Shown here: positions 35,192 through 47,634 of the stretch, in pieces
Numbering within the stretch: the stretch's first letter is position 1
Layout: each line of letters starts with the position of its first letter
Assembly (NCBI GenBank): GCA_023653785.1
Contig: JAMKCH010044303.1
Coordinates: 1 to 64,000, forward strand
Direction: 5' to 3'
DNA from: Ophioderma brevispina
Lineage: Eukaryota; Echinodermata; Ophiuroidea; Amphilepidida; Ophiodermatidae
Length of the DNA stretch: 64,000 nt
Notes under the pieces: model-generated
What the model was told of the DNA's origin: nothing
Databases searched by the model: none
The model's input: only the letters and a program-made list of their open reading frames with translations
Made by a program: the position numbers and the translations under genes

Positions 35192-36485
35192 TAGTCCAGG
35201 CTAAACAATGAGCTAGGTATCCATCCTGGAGGAAAGTTTTATCTCATGTGGTTTTTTCTAGATCAGATTTTATGAGGATAAGAATATGTTCGGTAAAGGC
35301 CAAATCCTGAACGCATCCTCAATTGAGGGGGTTATTTCCGGGGGGTCAAAAAATCACATATTATGGTACATATGAAAAAATAAGATTTCCTGACCGTGTA
35401 ATGACGTTAGAATTAAGCTTATTCAGGTATTTAATAGATATCTTGAATAGTAGTAATGATACGAGGGGAAATAGTTTGTCTTGGGGGGGGGATCCGTTTT
35501 ATTGTAGTTTATGTTCATCCCCCTTTCAACCAGAGGATAAGAGGACAAGACATTTTTTCACAATCCAGCATTTTTATGTTAGCAGTGTAAGAAATACAGT
35601 GAAAATTGCTTCAAAATATACAAAACAACCACAATTAGGAGTAATAATGTTTGTTCAATCCAGAACATTAGTTTCAGGTATAGTAGAAGGTCTGGTGGAG
35701 GTCTGGTGGTGAACAAATGCAGTATTTTGGGTGGCAAACCATGGGTGATGGGGGGGGGGGGAGGGTGCGCTTCAATATCGACTTAATGTGCCTATACCAG
35801 ATGGTACGAAAATAGCTTTCAGTGTTGAGGGAATGTATTCATGGGTTTTTCTAATCAGAAATTTTAGAGGAATAAGAAATATGTTAGGTAAATTCCGATT
35901 TCTGAATGCACCCCCCCCCAAATGGGTTGGTTATTTCCGGGGGGGGCTGGGGGAAAAAATACTACATGTTACATATAAGACAAATTATATTAGCCCGTCT
36001 AGTGACCATAAGATTTAGCATATTCTGGTATTTCGTATAATGTACTTGATGTATTAATTATACAAGGCAAGTAAGTTGTAGGGGGTCACTAATTCCCCCC
36101 CCCCCCATATTACGAAATACTCTGCAATCTGAAATAAAACCTACCCCAGTTGGAGTAAGTATTTGTTCACTCCCTTAACAGTAGTTCAGATTATAGTATA
36201 GTTCATCAGTGGAGGTCTGGTGAGGTGTGCAAGAGGTAAAATACAGTATTTTGGGGTGGCCAACCCCATGGAGGGGGCACTTGAGTATAATTTGGTCTTT
36301 CTATTGCCTCCCAGGTAGTACTAAAATAGCTTTCAGGTGTGGATTTTTCATAGAAAGTGGTCATGAAGTTTTTATGATGATGTTGATTTGTGAGGAAAAG
36401 GGGTAATTTGTTGTATATGAAGCGATGGGGGGGGGGGGTTATTTGGGTGTCAGTTTGATGTCAAAATGGGGGGTCAAGGAAAGCA
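35192..36485 (+). repeat. Giant inverted repeat, left arm (two tandem units)
   Basis: It begins TAGTCCAGGCTAAA. Unit 1 (about 35192-35800) and unit 2 (about 35800-36345) share TAAGAA-ATGTT-GGTAAA, then GGTTATTTCCGGGGGG and GCAGTATTTTGGG, and a partial third unit follows. The arm is mirrored by 37280-38466. ORFs at 35323-35712 and 35788-36018 are by-products of the repeat. Confidence 0.85.
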
Positions 36486-37279
36486 TTCGATATTTATACG
36501 CTAAATTGTCATTTTTTTACATTAAAAAGCGCTTTGACCTTAGAATTTGATAAAGCGCTGTATCAATGTTTATATTGTAAAAGGGACCAACACTAAACCC
36601 CTTTAACCTCCTGAACAGACCCTATATATCCCGTGCCGAATGTATTAATTAGTTTTGAATTCACCTATATGTAATATACTACTTTTTGGTCATGATTTAA
36701 AACTAACATACAAAAAACATTAGTTAGGTTGTGTTTTAAGTGTAATTTTCCAATGTATTTTTCACTAAGGGTTGTGGCATTATCCCCCAGCTAATATTCA
36801 CTGTCATATCATTACTACATAAGCATTATACTGCCACCTCCCACCCGAACTCTTCCTGTTTTTAATGTTTTTACAAATGTCAACATCCAATTGTTTTCAA
36901 GACTTCGTTGAATTGCTTCGTAAGGGTCCCTTTCATCATGTCATTTTTTTTTTCATGCCCATTATGTCGCTTAAATACATGAATAAACTATATTTCGTAG
37001 GTTACTATAGGTTTGGTTGTATATATGTATTAACAGTATTAGTATTATTTCTTGAATAACTCAACCCCCCCCCCCTCCCCCCCCCATGAAGCAGTGGGGT
37101 GTGCAAAACAACAATAACTAGAAATTTTAAATTTTTTTAGTTACATGGTAATGTTGTGCAACCAAATTTGTAATGATAATCGCAGGTGGACCATGCAGGT
37201 ATATGCTAATCCTGTGGTGGTGCTGGTAGTGGTGGGGTGGGGGGGGGGGGTGTGCTCCCATATCTTATGGGATATCACT
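36486..37279. other. Spacer of the giant inverted repeat
   Basis: About 790 bp lie between the arms. It is AT-rich, with C-runs at 37064-37085 and a G-run near 37233. No transposase motif is visible. Confidence 0.6.
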
Positions 37280-38466
37280 GCTGTCCTGAACCCCATTTTG
37301 ACATCAAAGCGACACCCAATGAACCGCCATTCAACATTCAATCTACACAACCAATGACACCCCTTTTTTCATAATATCAACTAAGCTTCAAATGGCCCCT
37401 TCTTCGTACCAATCTGGTAGGCACTTATAAGTCGCATATGGAAGCCCCCCCCCAGGGGTTGCAACCCCCAAAATACTGCATTTTATCACCTCACCAGACC
37501 GCCACAGATGAATTATACTATCTCTCAAACTACAGTTAGAATTGAACAAATTACGTCCTAATTGTGGATATTTTTGTATATTTTAAGCAATTTTCAGTGT
37601 ATTTCTTATAAGTGGGTCATTTATTGACCCCCTACAACATATTTACCTCGTATCATTACTACATCAATACATTAATACTTAAATACCTGGATACTTATGC
37701 TTTAGATCACTACAAACGGTCAGTATATCCATATTTGTCTTCATATGTACCATAATATAGTTTTTTTTTCTTATTTTTTTGACCCCCCCCAGAATAACCC
37801 ACCTATATAAGGGAATGCGTTCAGGATTCGGCTTTCCCCTAACTATTCTTTATTCTCATAAAATTCTGATCTAGAAAACCCACCTGAGATACCCTTCCTT
37901 CACACTGGAAGGCTAGTTTCGTACCACATGGTATAGGCACATATAAGTCGCATTTGAAGTGCACCCCCCCGACCCTGGTTGCACCCCAAAATACTGCATT
38001 TTGCCCCAACCCGCCAGACCTCCACCAGGACCTTACTACTATCCCTGAACTAACTTTTTCTGAGATTTGAAAAAATACTTACTTCCTAATTGTGGTATTT
38101 TTGTATATTAAGCATTTTCACTGTATTTCTTATAAGGGGTGTACTTTAGTGACCCCCTACAACTTGTTTACCCTCCTATCATTACTACTCAAGTGCATTA
38201 TATTACACCCTTAATGCCTTAATTCTAAGATCATTACACGGTCAGGATAACTTATTTGTCTTCATAGGTCCATAATATATAATTTTTTCTTATTTTTTGA
38301 CCCCCCGGAAATAACCCCCCTATAATGAGGAGGCGTTTCCGGATTCGGCGGCGGCCTTTTTACCTAACATATTCTTATTCCTCATAAAATTCTGATCTAA
38401 GAAAAACCACTGAGATAAACTTTCCTTCACAGGTTGATACCCTAGCTCATTTTTTAGCCCGGACTA
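37280..38466 (-). repeat. Giant inverted repeat, right arm
   Basis: The reverse complement follows the left arm through CAAAATGGGG, GCAGTATTTTGGGG, ACACTGAAAATTGCTT, ATGATACGAGGTAAAT, GGTCAAAAAAATAAGAA, GAATCCTGAACGCATTC and the outer end TAGTCCGGGCTAAAAAATGA. It too contains two tandem units, so the locus has four copies of one unit in an AA-A'A' palindrome. Confidence 0.85.
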
Positions 38467-39488
38467 CTGCCCTAGTTTCCCATTCATCGTTATCTATTGT
38501 TTCTTATGTTTGAACTGCGCACTATTTTGTGCGAAGTGGCTTGAGGCCTACTATTTTTGATTGCGGGAAGTGGCTTTTCTTGCTATATCAAACAAAAGAA
38601 ATATACTAGCAATTCAAACAACTAAGTAACTATCAGGAATCGAGTTTCTACAAACCATCTATACTGTGCCTTGTTAGGGCTAAGGGATGATTTAAATTTT
38701 AAAATTGAAATTTATGTTTTTTGCTTTTTTGAATTTTTGAAGTTTTTTAAATAAAAGGAGATAGTTACGAACAACATAAAGTCCTAATCAGTCTGAATTG
38801 TCACAACGGTCTCCTGTTCATTTGTGTGCTCATAGCATTACTTGTATTCAAAATATAAAAGTTTTAGTGTTACAGAATTGGGGGTCAAAGTTGAATTCCA
38901 GGGAGGTGATACTGTCAACATTTTTAATCAAAAGAAATTAGAATATTATGTTAGGTACAAACAAGAGGGATTGACTTTTGCATATTCTAATATAATAATT
39001 TATTAGAAAAAAAAAGATGTTGAATTTGGTATATGGGCCTATATTAAAAATACACACGTTCAAGCTCCAACGGCCTAGTTGATTAAGTAGCAATCCCTGC
39101 GAGCTGCAAATGTGTTTTAACGAATGCGTTTTTTTTATTGTGCTTTTTCACTCTCTATCTCATTTAATGGACAAATTTCTGTAGTGTCCTATGGTCTTAC
39201 TTAACGTATTGATTTAAATTGGATTGGGCTTTATTATTCAACAAAATACATACATGATGAATGTTTTACATGCCAAATACCTCAATGGAATTTAACCCGC
39301 TGCTATTTCTTGGTGATTGACTCGAGCACATGCGAATATAGCAATTGCGTTTAGGTGGTTTTATTTCAAGAAAATAGTTCGCCTCTGTTCTCTTTTAACG
39401 ATATGTATCCAGAGTGGTACTGAATAAAAAATCGCATTTAATTCTCTGCACGACGTATATGCAATATAAAAGTGGCTAAACAGACCAT
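38467..39488. other. Stretch with no recognised gene
   Basis: AT-rich and non-coding. TGTGCGAAGTGGCTTGAGG and TGCGGGAAGTGGCTTTTC are a weak direct repeat at about 38530 and 38563. Confidence 0.35.
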
Positions 39489-39615
39489 TCGCGATATAAT
39501 AGTCCTCTGGAGTTGTGTTTCGGCTTGATAGTTTCTGACCATGTCTCGCCTGCGGCTCGACATGTCAGAAACTAGAAAGTCATCAACCAGCTCCCGAGGA
39601 CTATTATATCCGCGA
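39489..39615. repeat. Foldback hairpin element
   Basis: TCGCGATATAATAGTCCTC and TAGTTTCTGACATG-type arms pair with the mirrored GAGGACTATTATATCCGCGA. The loop TCTCGCCTGCGGCTCGA is itself partly palindromic. It is 127 bp. The build is like the hairpins at 48431-48886 and 57168-57350. Confidence 0.75.
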
Positions 39616-40535
39616 TTTCTATATCTCGCCCTTTATCTAAAGCATAGAGGTCAGTGAATTGATCTGCTATATGGGATATAGTGACTTGCCTTGAAATTGC
39701 GAGAAACTGTGGGTGGGCTTCTGGGGTTATATAGTGTGGTCTGAAAAAAAGTGCTGTGATTCTCATGACTTTGTGAGCACTCAAACCGGGAATATTTTGT
39801 TGTCAGCATATATCCTAGTCATGATCTTCTTTCCTGCAAAAAAGTGAAACTTCCATCAACACTACAATACACGGCAATTTTCTTCATGTAGTTACCACGC
39901 ATCTACCACCAAGTAACAAACGGATTACCCACCAACTAGTCGTACATTCACCGGCCAGGATTCTGTGTAATTTGCCACATAGAGACGGATCATGTACACA
40001 CAACGGCTGTCTCCACTGTCGCGGAGTAGCTACGTGGTTACACCAGTTCTCATCGCGCGCCGTTTTTCTCATGGCCATTTTCGTTTGTATATATTTTTAG
40101 CATATATTTGCATCTATTTATTAAAAGTGCGAGTATATGGGGGGTTTTGATGGTGCCCGTTTTTAATTTCGTAATGATTTTCTTAAAAAACGATCAAAAA
40201 TGCTAAACAGAGAACACGTGCATAGTGCCCTCATTTCGTCCACTATCAAAATGGCGTCGTGGTAACCGCGGTGTAGCTACGTGGTAGCTGCATATCTACT
40301 CCGGTAGTGTCTACACCATATCCACCTTCTCTCCAGTGGGGAACCACAGGGTAGCCATTGGGGTAGGTACAGCAGAGGAGCCACACCACCGTATACCTAA
40401 ACTGTGTACTTTGAAAGCCCTGTCTTGCAGCTACTGCCTCGAAACTAGCCCAGTGTGTACTGTACAGTAGCTTAGTTCTGCAAGCCTCACCGTCGCATTT
40501 TTTTCAGTTTGGTCTTTCCTGGCGACGGTTCGGCC

Positions 40536-40882
40536 TTAAAGAGACATGAGGGGATTTCCAGAAAGAAGCACCCCAATTTTTGTCGAATGCCGTTTTTTGC
40601 ATGTTTGGAATGCTTACCAAATGTATTAGATCACAGCTGAAATGAATAAGCCGAATACGCCGTCCTTATGTAATAAGATGATGATTTAGGAATTTCTATC
40701 GTGCACGATAGAAATTCAAAGCATGGTTTTCTATGGGGACGATTACAAGTTCAAAGTTCAAGTTTTCTTTTTGTACTTGTTTGTTCAATAAACCTTCGAA
40801 ACGTTCTCGTTAGGTGTCTACCACCGATCAAATGCAATTTGAGAGAGATTTTTATCCTAAAAATCTCCTCCTGTCACTTTAA
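40536..40882. mobile_element. TTAA-flanked MITE (AGTGACAGGAGGAGATTT family), copy B
   Basis: TTAA at 40536-40539 and 40879-40882 flank AGAGACATGAGGGGATTTCC and the inverted AGTGACAGGAGGAGATTTTT. It is opposite in orientation to copy A (14838-15211), with which it shares the interior (for example CCATAGAAAACCATGCTTTG in one strand or the other). Confidence 0.85.
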
Positions 40883-41666
40883 GTGTATTCTGGAATTGGG
40901 AGTGCTAGCCTATAGTAACAATGCCCTGTGCAATTTCAATGGAGCCGCCCCGTATTTCTCTTGCGGTGTTGTATCTCACATTTTCCGAAACCATTTTACA
41001 CTATATGTACCGGACAGCATACTTACGAATCTCCTGCGTAAAGCCAATGACTTCAGCGTAAATTTTGTATTCATTTTCTAGTCAAAATCCAAGGATAAAA
41101 TTGCTTCGTTCAGACAATAAAAAATCCCTGTAAAATCCGTAGTGTATTAGGAAAAGATCACCGCTACTCGTAGTCTCATTACAGTCACTGTAGAAAATAC
41201 TGGCCTCCCACTCTGTGATGCAGGTTCTGGCCTAACCTAGTGCAGTCAAATACACGTAAAAGCGTACACTCAGCATGACGCAGTAAATGACTCGACTGAG
41301 AACACTAGGTTAGGTACGCATAACTATCAGTAGCTGCCGTGGTAGACATAGTGTAACTGCCGTACAGGCTACCGCGCGAGTAAGAAAACGGCCGTGTACT
41401 GCAAATATTGGCAGTTATGCAAGATCATGCCGTTTTAACTCCTGTCAATGATATTTGCATAAAGTGTTGATGGAATATTCTTATTTTTGCACGATATAAG
41501 GAGATAATTGACTAGGCTCCCGACTAGGCTATATACGGACTTAAAAAAATTCCACGGTTGAGTGCTTCCAAAGAGGCGCAAGTCATATGAATCACAGCCC
41601 AATTGGTTTTGAGACACACTGTACAAAGAAATTATCAATTAGCAGTGGGGGTTTCAAACCAAACCC

Positions 41667-41728
41667 ATACATACATACATGAATACATACATACCTACAT
41701 ACCTACATACATAATACATACATACATT
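41667..41728. repeat. (ATAC)n microsatellite
   Basis: Imperfect CATACATACATACCTACATA repeats, about 60 bp. A run of about 19 T follows at 41755-41775. Confidence 0.9.
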
Positions 41729-42019
41729 ACAGGGCTTTTATCATGCGCCATTCATTTTTTTTTTTTTTTTTTTTTGTTTGAAAAGACCCCAGCGCAGAAA
41801 AAGATTGGAAAACAAAAACGATTTGAAAGAAAACCAAAAAGCAAGCAAAACTGAACCATAAAATTGTTCAGTTGCTGGAATTTCAGTTCTAACAAAAATC
41901 AGGAGCCAAGTGACATCAGCGTTTAAGCGATGCACTGCGCAACACTGAAAATCCACAACCGCACTTAAACTAAGCCTATTACCCTTGAAACAAAAGTATG
42001 GTTACGATTCGAGTTTTCG

Positions 42020-43720
42020 AGGTTTAATTTAGTGAAACAAGTTGTACTTCTTCTCTTCAATCGTGGTTCCAAACACTGTGGTTCTCAAATAGATCCAGCC
42101 AGAGATGGGTATCAAAGTCTGGCTGCTGCACTGAATCCCGCAGGTTCTTATTTGTGCATTGTTGCCTCCAGATTGGGCAGACCAAGAAGAGGTGTTCCAT
42201 TGTCTGTGGTGTGTCCACAACACAGGTAGTGGTAGTACCTGATTGCTCCAAGATACCCCATTCTGCAAACAAACCTTAGATCGGCCAGTTCTGGTTCTTC
42301 AATTGTTGAGGCATCGCCATTCAAGCCATGGGGGAGTCAGCTCCAGGTAGGAGATGCTCCACAGGTTCAAACCGATAGATGTTACTTGGTGATGGCAAGT
42401 TCTTCTTTACAAAAGGCGACCTCTATGACCTCTTAGAGATCCTTAGAGACGTTTCAAGAGGTTGACCTTGCTTAAGAAAATATATCTGGATTTGAAGGCG
42501 GTGGCAGCAGGGATCTGTCCAGACATAGGATGCTTCACATTAGATAGTTGGCCGCTACGCTCTTGCATGTCGCTACGCTACGACGGAGTCTGGTTGGAGC
42601 AATTCCTGCTAGAAGTTTTCCGTTGGTGTTGGACGGAGGCATCCTCTGATAAGATGGCAGGAGGCATTTAATGTTGAATCAAGCTTATTGGCATGGTAGA
42701 TCTTTCCCATACAGGGCAGGCCATACTCGGCACATGAGTAGCACAGGGCAAGTGCCGTCGATATTAGGGTATGTGGGCGAGCACCCCATTGTGCCAGTGA
42801 GGTTGTTCAAGATGTTATTGCAGTGAAATAAAAACCTTTACTCTTCGTCTATAAGAGAAGAACGGGCGGCTTTTGTGCGGTCCAAGGTAACTCCTAGGTA
42901 GAAGGGGTTGGTTATCACAGTGCTTCAGGGGAGTTCCAGACCAAGTAACTTTAAGCTGAGTTTGGCTTCACAGTTGAGTAGATGGAAAGCACACATCCGT
43001 GTCTTAGATGGATTTGAACGTAGGGGTTTTCCTCATAATAAGGAGAGAGTTAGCCAAAGCTTTGGAGAGACTCTCTCTTCAACAACTGTGAGTCGGCATC
43101 TTGTGCGCTAATTCCAAGATCGTCTTCGAAAATAAAACGACAGATTCATGCACTCCTAGGTTGGTCGTTGGTATATATGTTGAACAGGAGGGTGCAAGCC
43201 ACACTCCCTTGTGGTAGATCGTTCTTGAGCCTGCGCCATCGACTCTTCTTCGCCTCCTAGCTGAACAAAGAAATCCTGTTTGTGCCAGCACTCCTCGGAT
43301 CAGCTCAGTCAAGCGGAATGTCCTTGGTACTTTTCCATCCGGGATCTTATGGAGTAGGCATCTGTTATTAACAGTGGTCGTAAGCCTGCTATAGGTCGAC
43401 GAACACAGCTCCGGTTACCATAACCCTTCTCGAAACCACCCTCAATGTGTTGAGTTAGGTTTATTACTTGGGCTTGTTGTTGATTTCTGCGGAAACCTGC
43501 TTGTTCTGTATGAGGTGTTCTTCTATCACCGGTGCGATACATTGAGCAGGAGACGTTTCAGGCCTTGTAGGTATGGCTGAGGAGTGATATAGTTCTGTAG
43601 CTCTTGGGATTGGATGGATCCTTTTCATAGGCTTAGAGTGCCATAACTGTGCTTTCCGTTCCTCCAGATCTTTTTGGAACTGTGGGGAATAATGCAGCAA
43701 TTGTAGATCTCAAGCAAGCC
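42020..43720 (-). pseudogene. Jockey/CR1-like LINE reverse transcriptase and C-terminus (broken)
   Basis: Minus strand, in order: PVIEEHLIQNKQ and QAGFRRNQQQAQVINLTQHI with EGGFEKG (fingers), then KKSRWRRLKNDLPQGSVA with LLFNIYTNDQP (the LPQGSVLxPxLFNIYTNDxP block), then FIFEDDLGISAQDA in place of the YIYADDLAL catalytic motif. At the end CVVDTPQTMEHLFLVCPIW appears, a Cys-His C-terminal motif common in jockey-type elements. The catalytic YADD has become FEDD and frames shift many times, so it is dead. Its endonuclease half is at 44550-45000. Confidence 0.85.
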
Positions 43721-45010
43721 ATTCCTTTGCTACTGGGCCAAGATTTTTTAGTTGCTCATAAGAGATGTTGTCAAGGCCCTACTGCGTTTCCTGGTTGAAG
43801 TTTAGCAATACCGGATTCCAATTTCGCCATGTTGAAGGCGAGTGAAAACCCGGGTCACCACTATACCTCCTATGGTCCTAGTTTGATCTTCTTGGTTTCT
43901 TGCTAGCTCTTGACATTTAAAAGCAGTTGGTGGCAACTTGTTAGGTGTGACATTTTCGCTTTGGAGATTCTGTTGGATCCCCTCGGAGCTTTCGGATGGT
44001 AACAGCTTTCTTTCTTGCTGTTATGGGTCAAGCGTGATTCAATTAAAGTAATGCCAGGTTTTGCTCTTTTCTGGGAGATCCTCTCCGAAACTTCCTCACC
44101 TTTAGCAGTTGTTCTCAAGTCAGCCTACAAAGATTCAGCTTTCAAATCAAACATGGTCTATACTCTGATATTCTCTAGCCATTCCTTGGAAAGGCCTGGT
44201 ATATATTCCGTCCTACATCCTCTGGGTATGACTCCGTGCAGTCTTGTTCCCTTTGGGCAAATTTGCATAGTTAATGGGGTTTGGGAGCAATCTTCTTCAT
44301 GTTCTGATCCAGTTCATCAGTGAATCCTTGCAGTCTGCTTTCCCTGTAGTTAAAGCGGCGCTTAAAAGGCATTTTGTCTGGTCTTACTGCAGCATTGACT
44401 TCGATACTGATTGGTCGATGTTGAGTCAGAACATCTTGCTACACGGTTAGATGATGTTTTTGCTACAATAGCTAGATCAGAGTTTCAAACCTCTCTCCAA
44501 ACGGTCAACTATGAAATGATGCGGCAGCTTAGAGTCGTGAAGGAGAACCTTATATGTTGACTGTCTATCCATTCTTAATTAGTTTCTTGTAGCCCATTGG
44601 GTACTATGCTTTGAAGTCCCATGAAAGAAGTGAGGTTTGGTGGAATTCCCAGTGTTGAGCTGAGGGTGCTCGAATCTACTGATTGAGGTTTGTAGACAGA
44701 TGTAACTATGACAGAAGCTAAGCTCATGGTGAGGACTTCGATGTTGTTTATCATCAGACAATTGAGGTTGCCTCACTTCGGTGCCTGTTTTCAACATATA
44801 GCACTTCCATATTGTCGATTTTGTCTCGCTCGGTGGCAAGGACCATTCCTGTATGGTTGTGCGGTGGTTATATTGATCCTCTGTGGGTTTCCTGCAGACC
44901 ATAGACATCTGCTTGGAGATTGTTACACAAATCACAGCAATGATGGTACTTTTTTGCATTGGAAAAACCCTCCACATTCATGCCGCTATAGTCAAGGCAG
45001 ACCTTAGAAA
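43721..45010 (-). pseudogene. LINE endonuclease domain and linker (broken)
   Basis: The minus-strand ORF from 44977 contains TSISRFEHPQLNTGN, then KPHFFHGTSKHSTQW, the worn form of the YKPPxxxF...P...GDFNSHSxxWGY block of AP-like endonucleases in jockey/CR1 LINEs. It precedes the reverse transcriptase at 42020-43720 in the right order and spacing for one element of about 3 kb. The middle (43720-44550) is too decayed to assign. Confidence 0.75.
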
Positions 45011-45844
45011 GGCCTGCGCTGAGGTCCTAGTCAGGATATGGGTATACTTAAGAAATGATGTTAATGGAAAACCGTGTTTGGAGTTGTAGAGATTAGTTCG
45101 CTGCTACGCAGTTTAACATGGGAGACCAAAGACGGTTCTCTACTCTCCCCCCCAAGTTGTACTAAAAGTTCATGACTATCCTAGCTCCATTTGGAGGGGG
45201 AGGGGGTTAACGATATTACGACGCGCTTCGATTGACATTTTTTTCGTCCCTCTCATCTTAAGGACCCATTTATTTATGACAAACCAAGATTCCATATTTT
45301 TGTTCTTTTTCATATTGTGTGCTCACACATTACCTTTGCCAACCCCTGAAATAAGTGATCTAATTCCATATTCCATGTATTATTAAGCACATATTGATTT
45401 ATTTTACCTGTTTTGCCTCACTTACAACAGATTTACGCCATGTGATACTCTTACTACCATCAAATGTTGAACCTGCTTCAAGCAAATTAAACTCAGCAAT
45501 GAATTGGACTTTAATACGCATTTTTGTGTAACTGCTTGGAAGGAGTCAGACATGTGGTCATACCTAATAGTATATGACAAAAAAAAAAAACACGAGAGGT
45601 GTTTATTACTGAATGCCATTGAAATCAACAGCGCTGAAGACTAATTCATAAACCCGGACACTATTATAAAAAAAAAAAATCTTGCCAGCCTATTAACAAC
45701 TGGAAGTTAAATCGCTTTTTGTGTCAATCAGGATTAAACTGTTAGAACAAGATTTCATTTAAACCTTTTCCCGTCTTTTTCATATTAATATCTTATTAAA
45801 TAATTACAATCACAATTGAACATGGCTCGGCGTGGACAGACATT

Positions 45845-47634
45845 GAAGAGGAGCTGACATCCCAGTTTGCAGAGACTGTTTGTTGGTCCAAATCACACCC
45901 CCAAAGAATTGAGCTGTCCTCATGTGTGTTGCAAGAGATGTCTTGGAAAACTGTTAAAATCCATTGATGGCGCGCCCGCTATCAAATGTCCTAGCGAGAG
46001 TTCCATGGCTTCCGTAACAAGGGTGGGTAATTACAGCACTAGACTAACTTACTGTACAAAGTTTGGGCAGAAAACAACTGAACAAAACCCTGCATCGCCG
46101 GAGTCAATCTGTCCTAACATGTCGAAAAGCTGCATTTCTACTGCGTGACATGCCGTGAGCTCGCTTGCCCCAATGCCTTTTTACGCTCATCAACCGGCCA
46201 ATATTATCAAGATGTTAATGACAATTCATGAAGCAAAAATTAAAGAGAATAATATCTGATTAGTAAATGTGAAAAAAAGCTCTCACAATATAAAAGGTAG
46301 GTACATGGTGTCGGTCAATTGGAAGAAGAAAATCCTAAACCCATGTCGCTGGTGGAAGAAGAAGAAATTTACAACGTCGTTGAAATAAGCTGTTGGCTCA
46401 TGTTGAGGACAATTGGAGAGATTTTGAAGCAAACACAGAAGCATGTCTGCCCACAGTTAAACATACCAAAACGAAACGACTCTAAGCAAAGCAACACATG
46501 ATTTCACAAGTACGGTGGATCGCGCCAAGCAATTAAAGGATGAATCATCTTTGCGTTGAATATCTAAAGCAGCACAAGCTACTAGAGACAAACTAATGAA
46601 ACTCTTAAACCGGTGAGTAGCATTGCGAAACCCAGATACCTGCCTCATGTACCAACTTATGAACTGATCCAGCGACCTACCTCAACGAAACATGCTAGCA
46701 TGTCAGCTGCTTAAACTGAGCCCCGAAATGGGGATATTCTTCAGGTGAGGGAACTGGGGCCAATTTGCAAATTACAGAACGTGGATAGCCTTAGAGCATT
46801 GAGGCAGGGCCCGGTGTTATCTTAGTTGCTTGTTCATTCATGGATTTACATATTCAAACACAAGGAACACCGGTGAAGACAAGCAAGGTTTATATCCATT
46901 TGAATCTAAGGGTATTTTTTCACTGGATCCAAGGTATTAAAATTATGTGGGCTTTCACGAAAGACGGCAATTAACCTATAACGACGAACCTTTTGTTGAG
47001 GCAGTACGATCTGCAGTGTCTGTAAAGGAACTTTTTATAATCCACTCAAGACAAGACAACATTCAATGTGCATTTGTGGTGTATCACTACTACTCCTGAC
47101 GAAAATATTATTGTAGGAGACCGTGGCAGGTCTGTCATTACAATTCACACACCTGCAGGTGATCTAGTGCAGAAAATTCACTCTCACATCACGCCAGAAT
47201 GCGTTGCAGTCATCAACAGTACAGATATAGCAGTTGGTCAAGGAGACAAAGTTTATGTGATTGACTTTGAGTCAAAGAAGGAAAAGCTTAACATTGACAT
47301 TCCGTCACCACGGGCAATTTGCTATGATCAGGAAAGCGATTGCTTGTTAATTGCAAGACATGATAGAAATCAAGAAGCAAAGAGTACCAAGAATGCGCCT
47401 GTAAGGTGCGCAGAAGATGAAGCGGAGCTTGGGTCAGTAAAGATGGGATCTCTTACACTGAATATTACAGGTGATGACGACGGGGTGATAGAGCAGTATA
47501 GTCTGGCCAACAGTTGCCTAGTAGCACGTATTGCACAGGGGTTGGTGACTCCATGTGCACTAACATTTGTTGGTGAAAGTACGTTAGTTGTAGCAGACTT
47601 ATCAAAATTTATCAAGATCTATAAGATTACATAA
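45845..47634 (+). pseudogene. TRIM-NHL-type gene copy with decayed RING/B-box and open NHL end
   Basis: In order on the plus strand: PKELSCPHVCCKRCLGKLLK then APAIKCP (a RING finger pattern with C-H-C-C-C spacing, about 45890-45990), LHFYCVTCRELACPNA (a B-box 2 core, about 46130-46180), a charged coiled-coil-like stretch (46319-46500), then a 188-codon ORF (47068-47634) with repeated beta-propeller text such as IIVGDRGRSVITIHTPAGD, GQGDKVYVID and LTFVGESTLVVADLSKFIKI. This is the order of TRIM-NHL E3 ubiquitin ligases, in which RING binds the E2 and the NHL propeller binds RNA or protein targets. The front has stops and frameshifts, no introns are evident, and an NHL propeller normally needs more repeats. 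It is probably an old retrocopy or tandem pseudogene. Confidence 0.75.

Noticed and set aside
35323..35712. A 129-codon ORF
   Set aside because: It lies within the tandem unit of the giant inverted repeat, and related units do not keep the frame.
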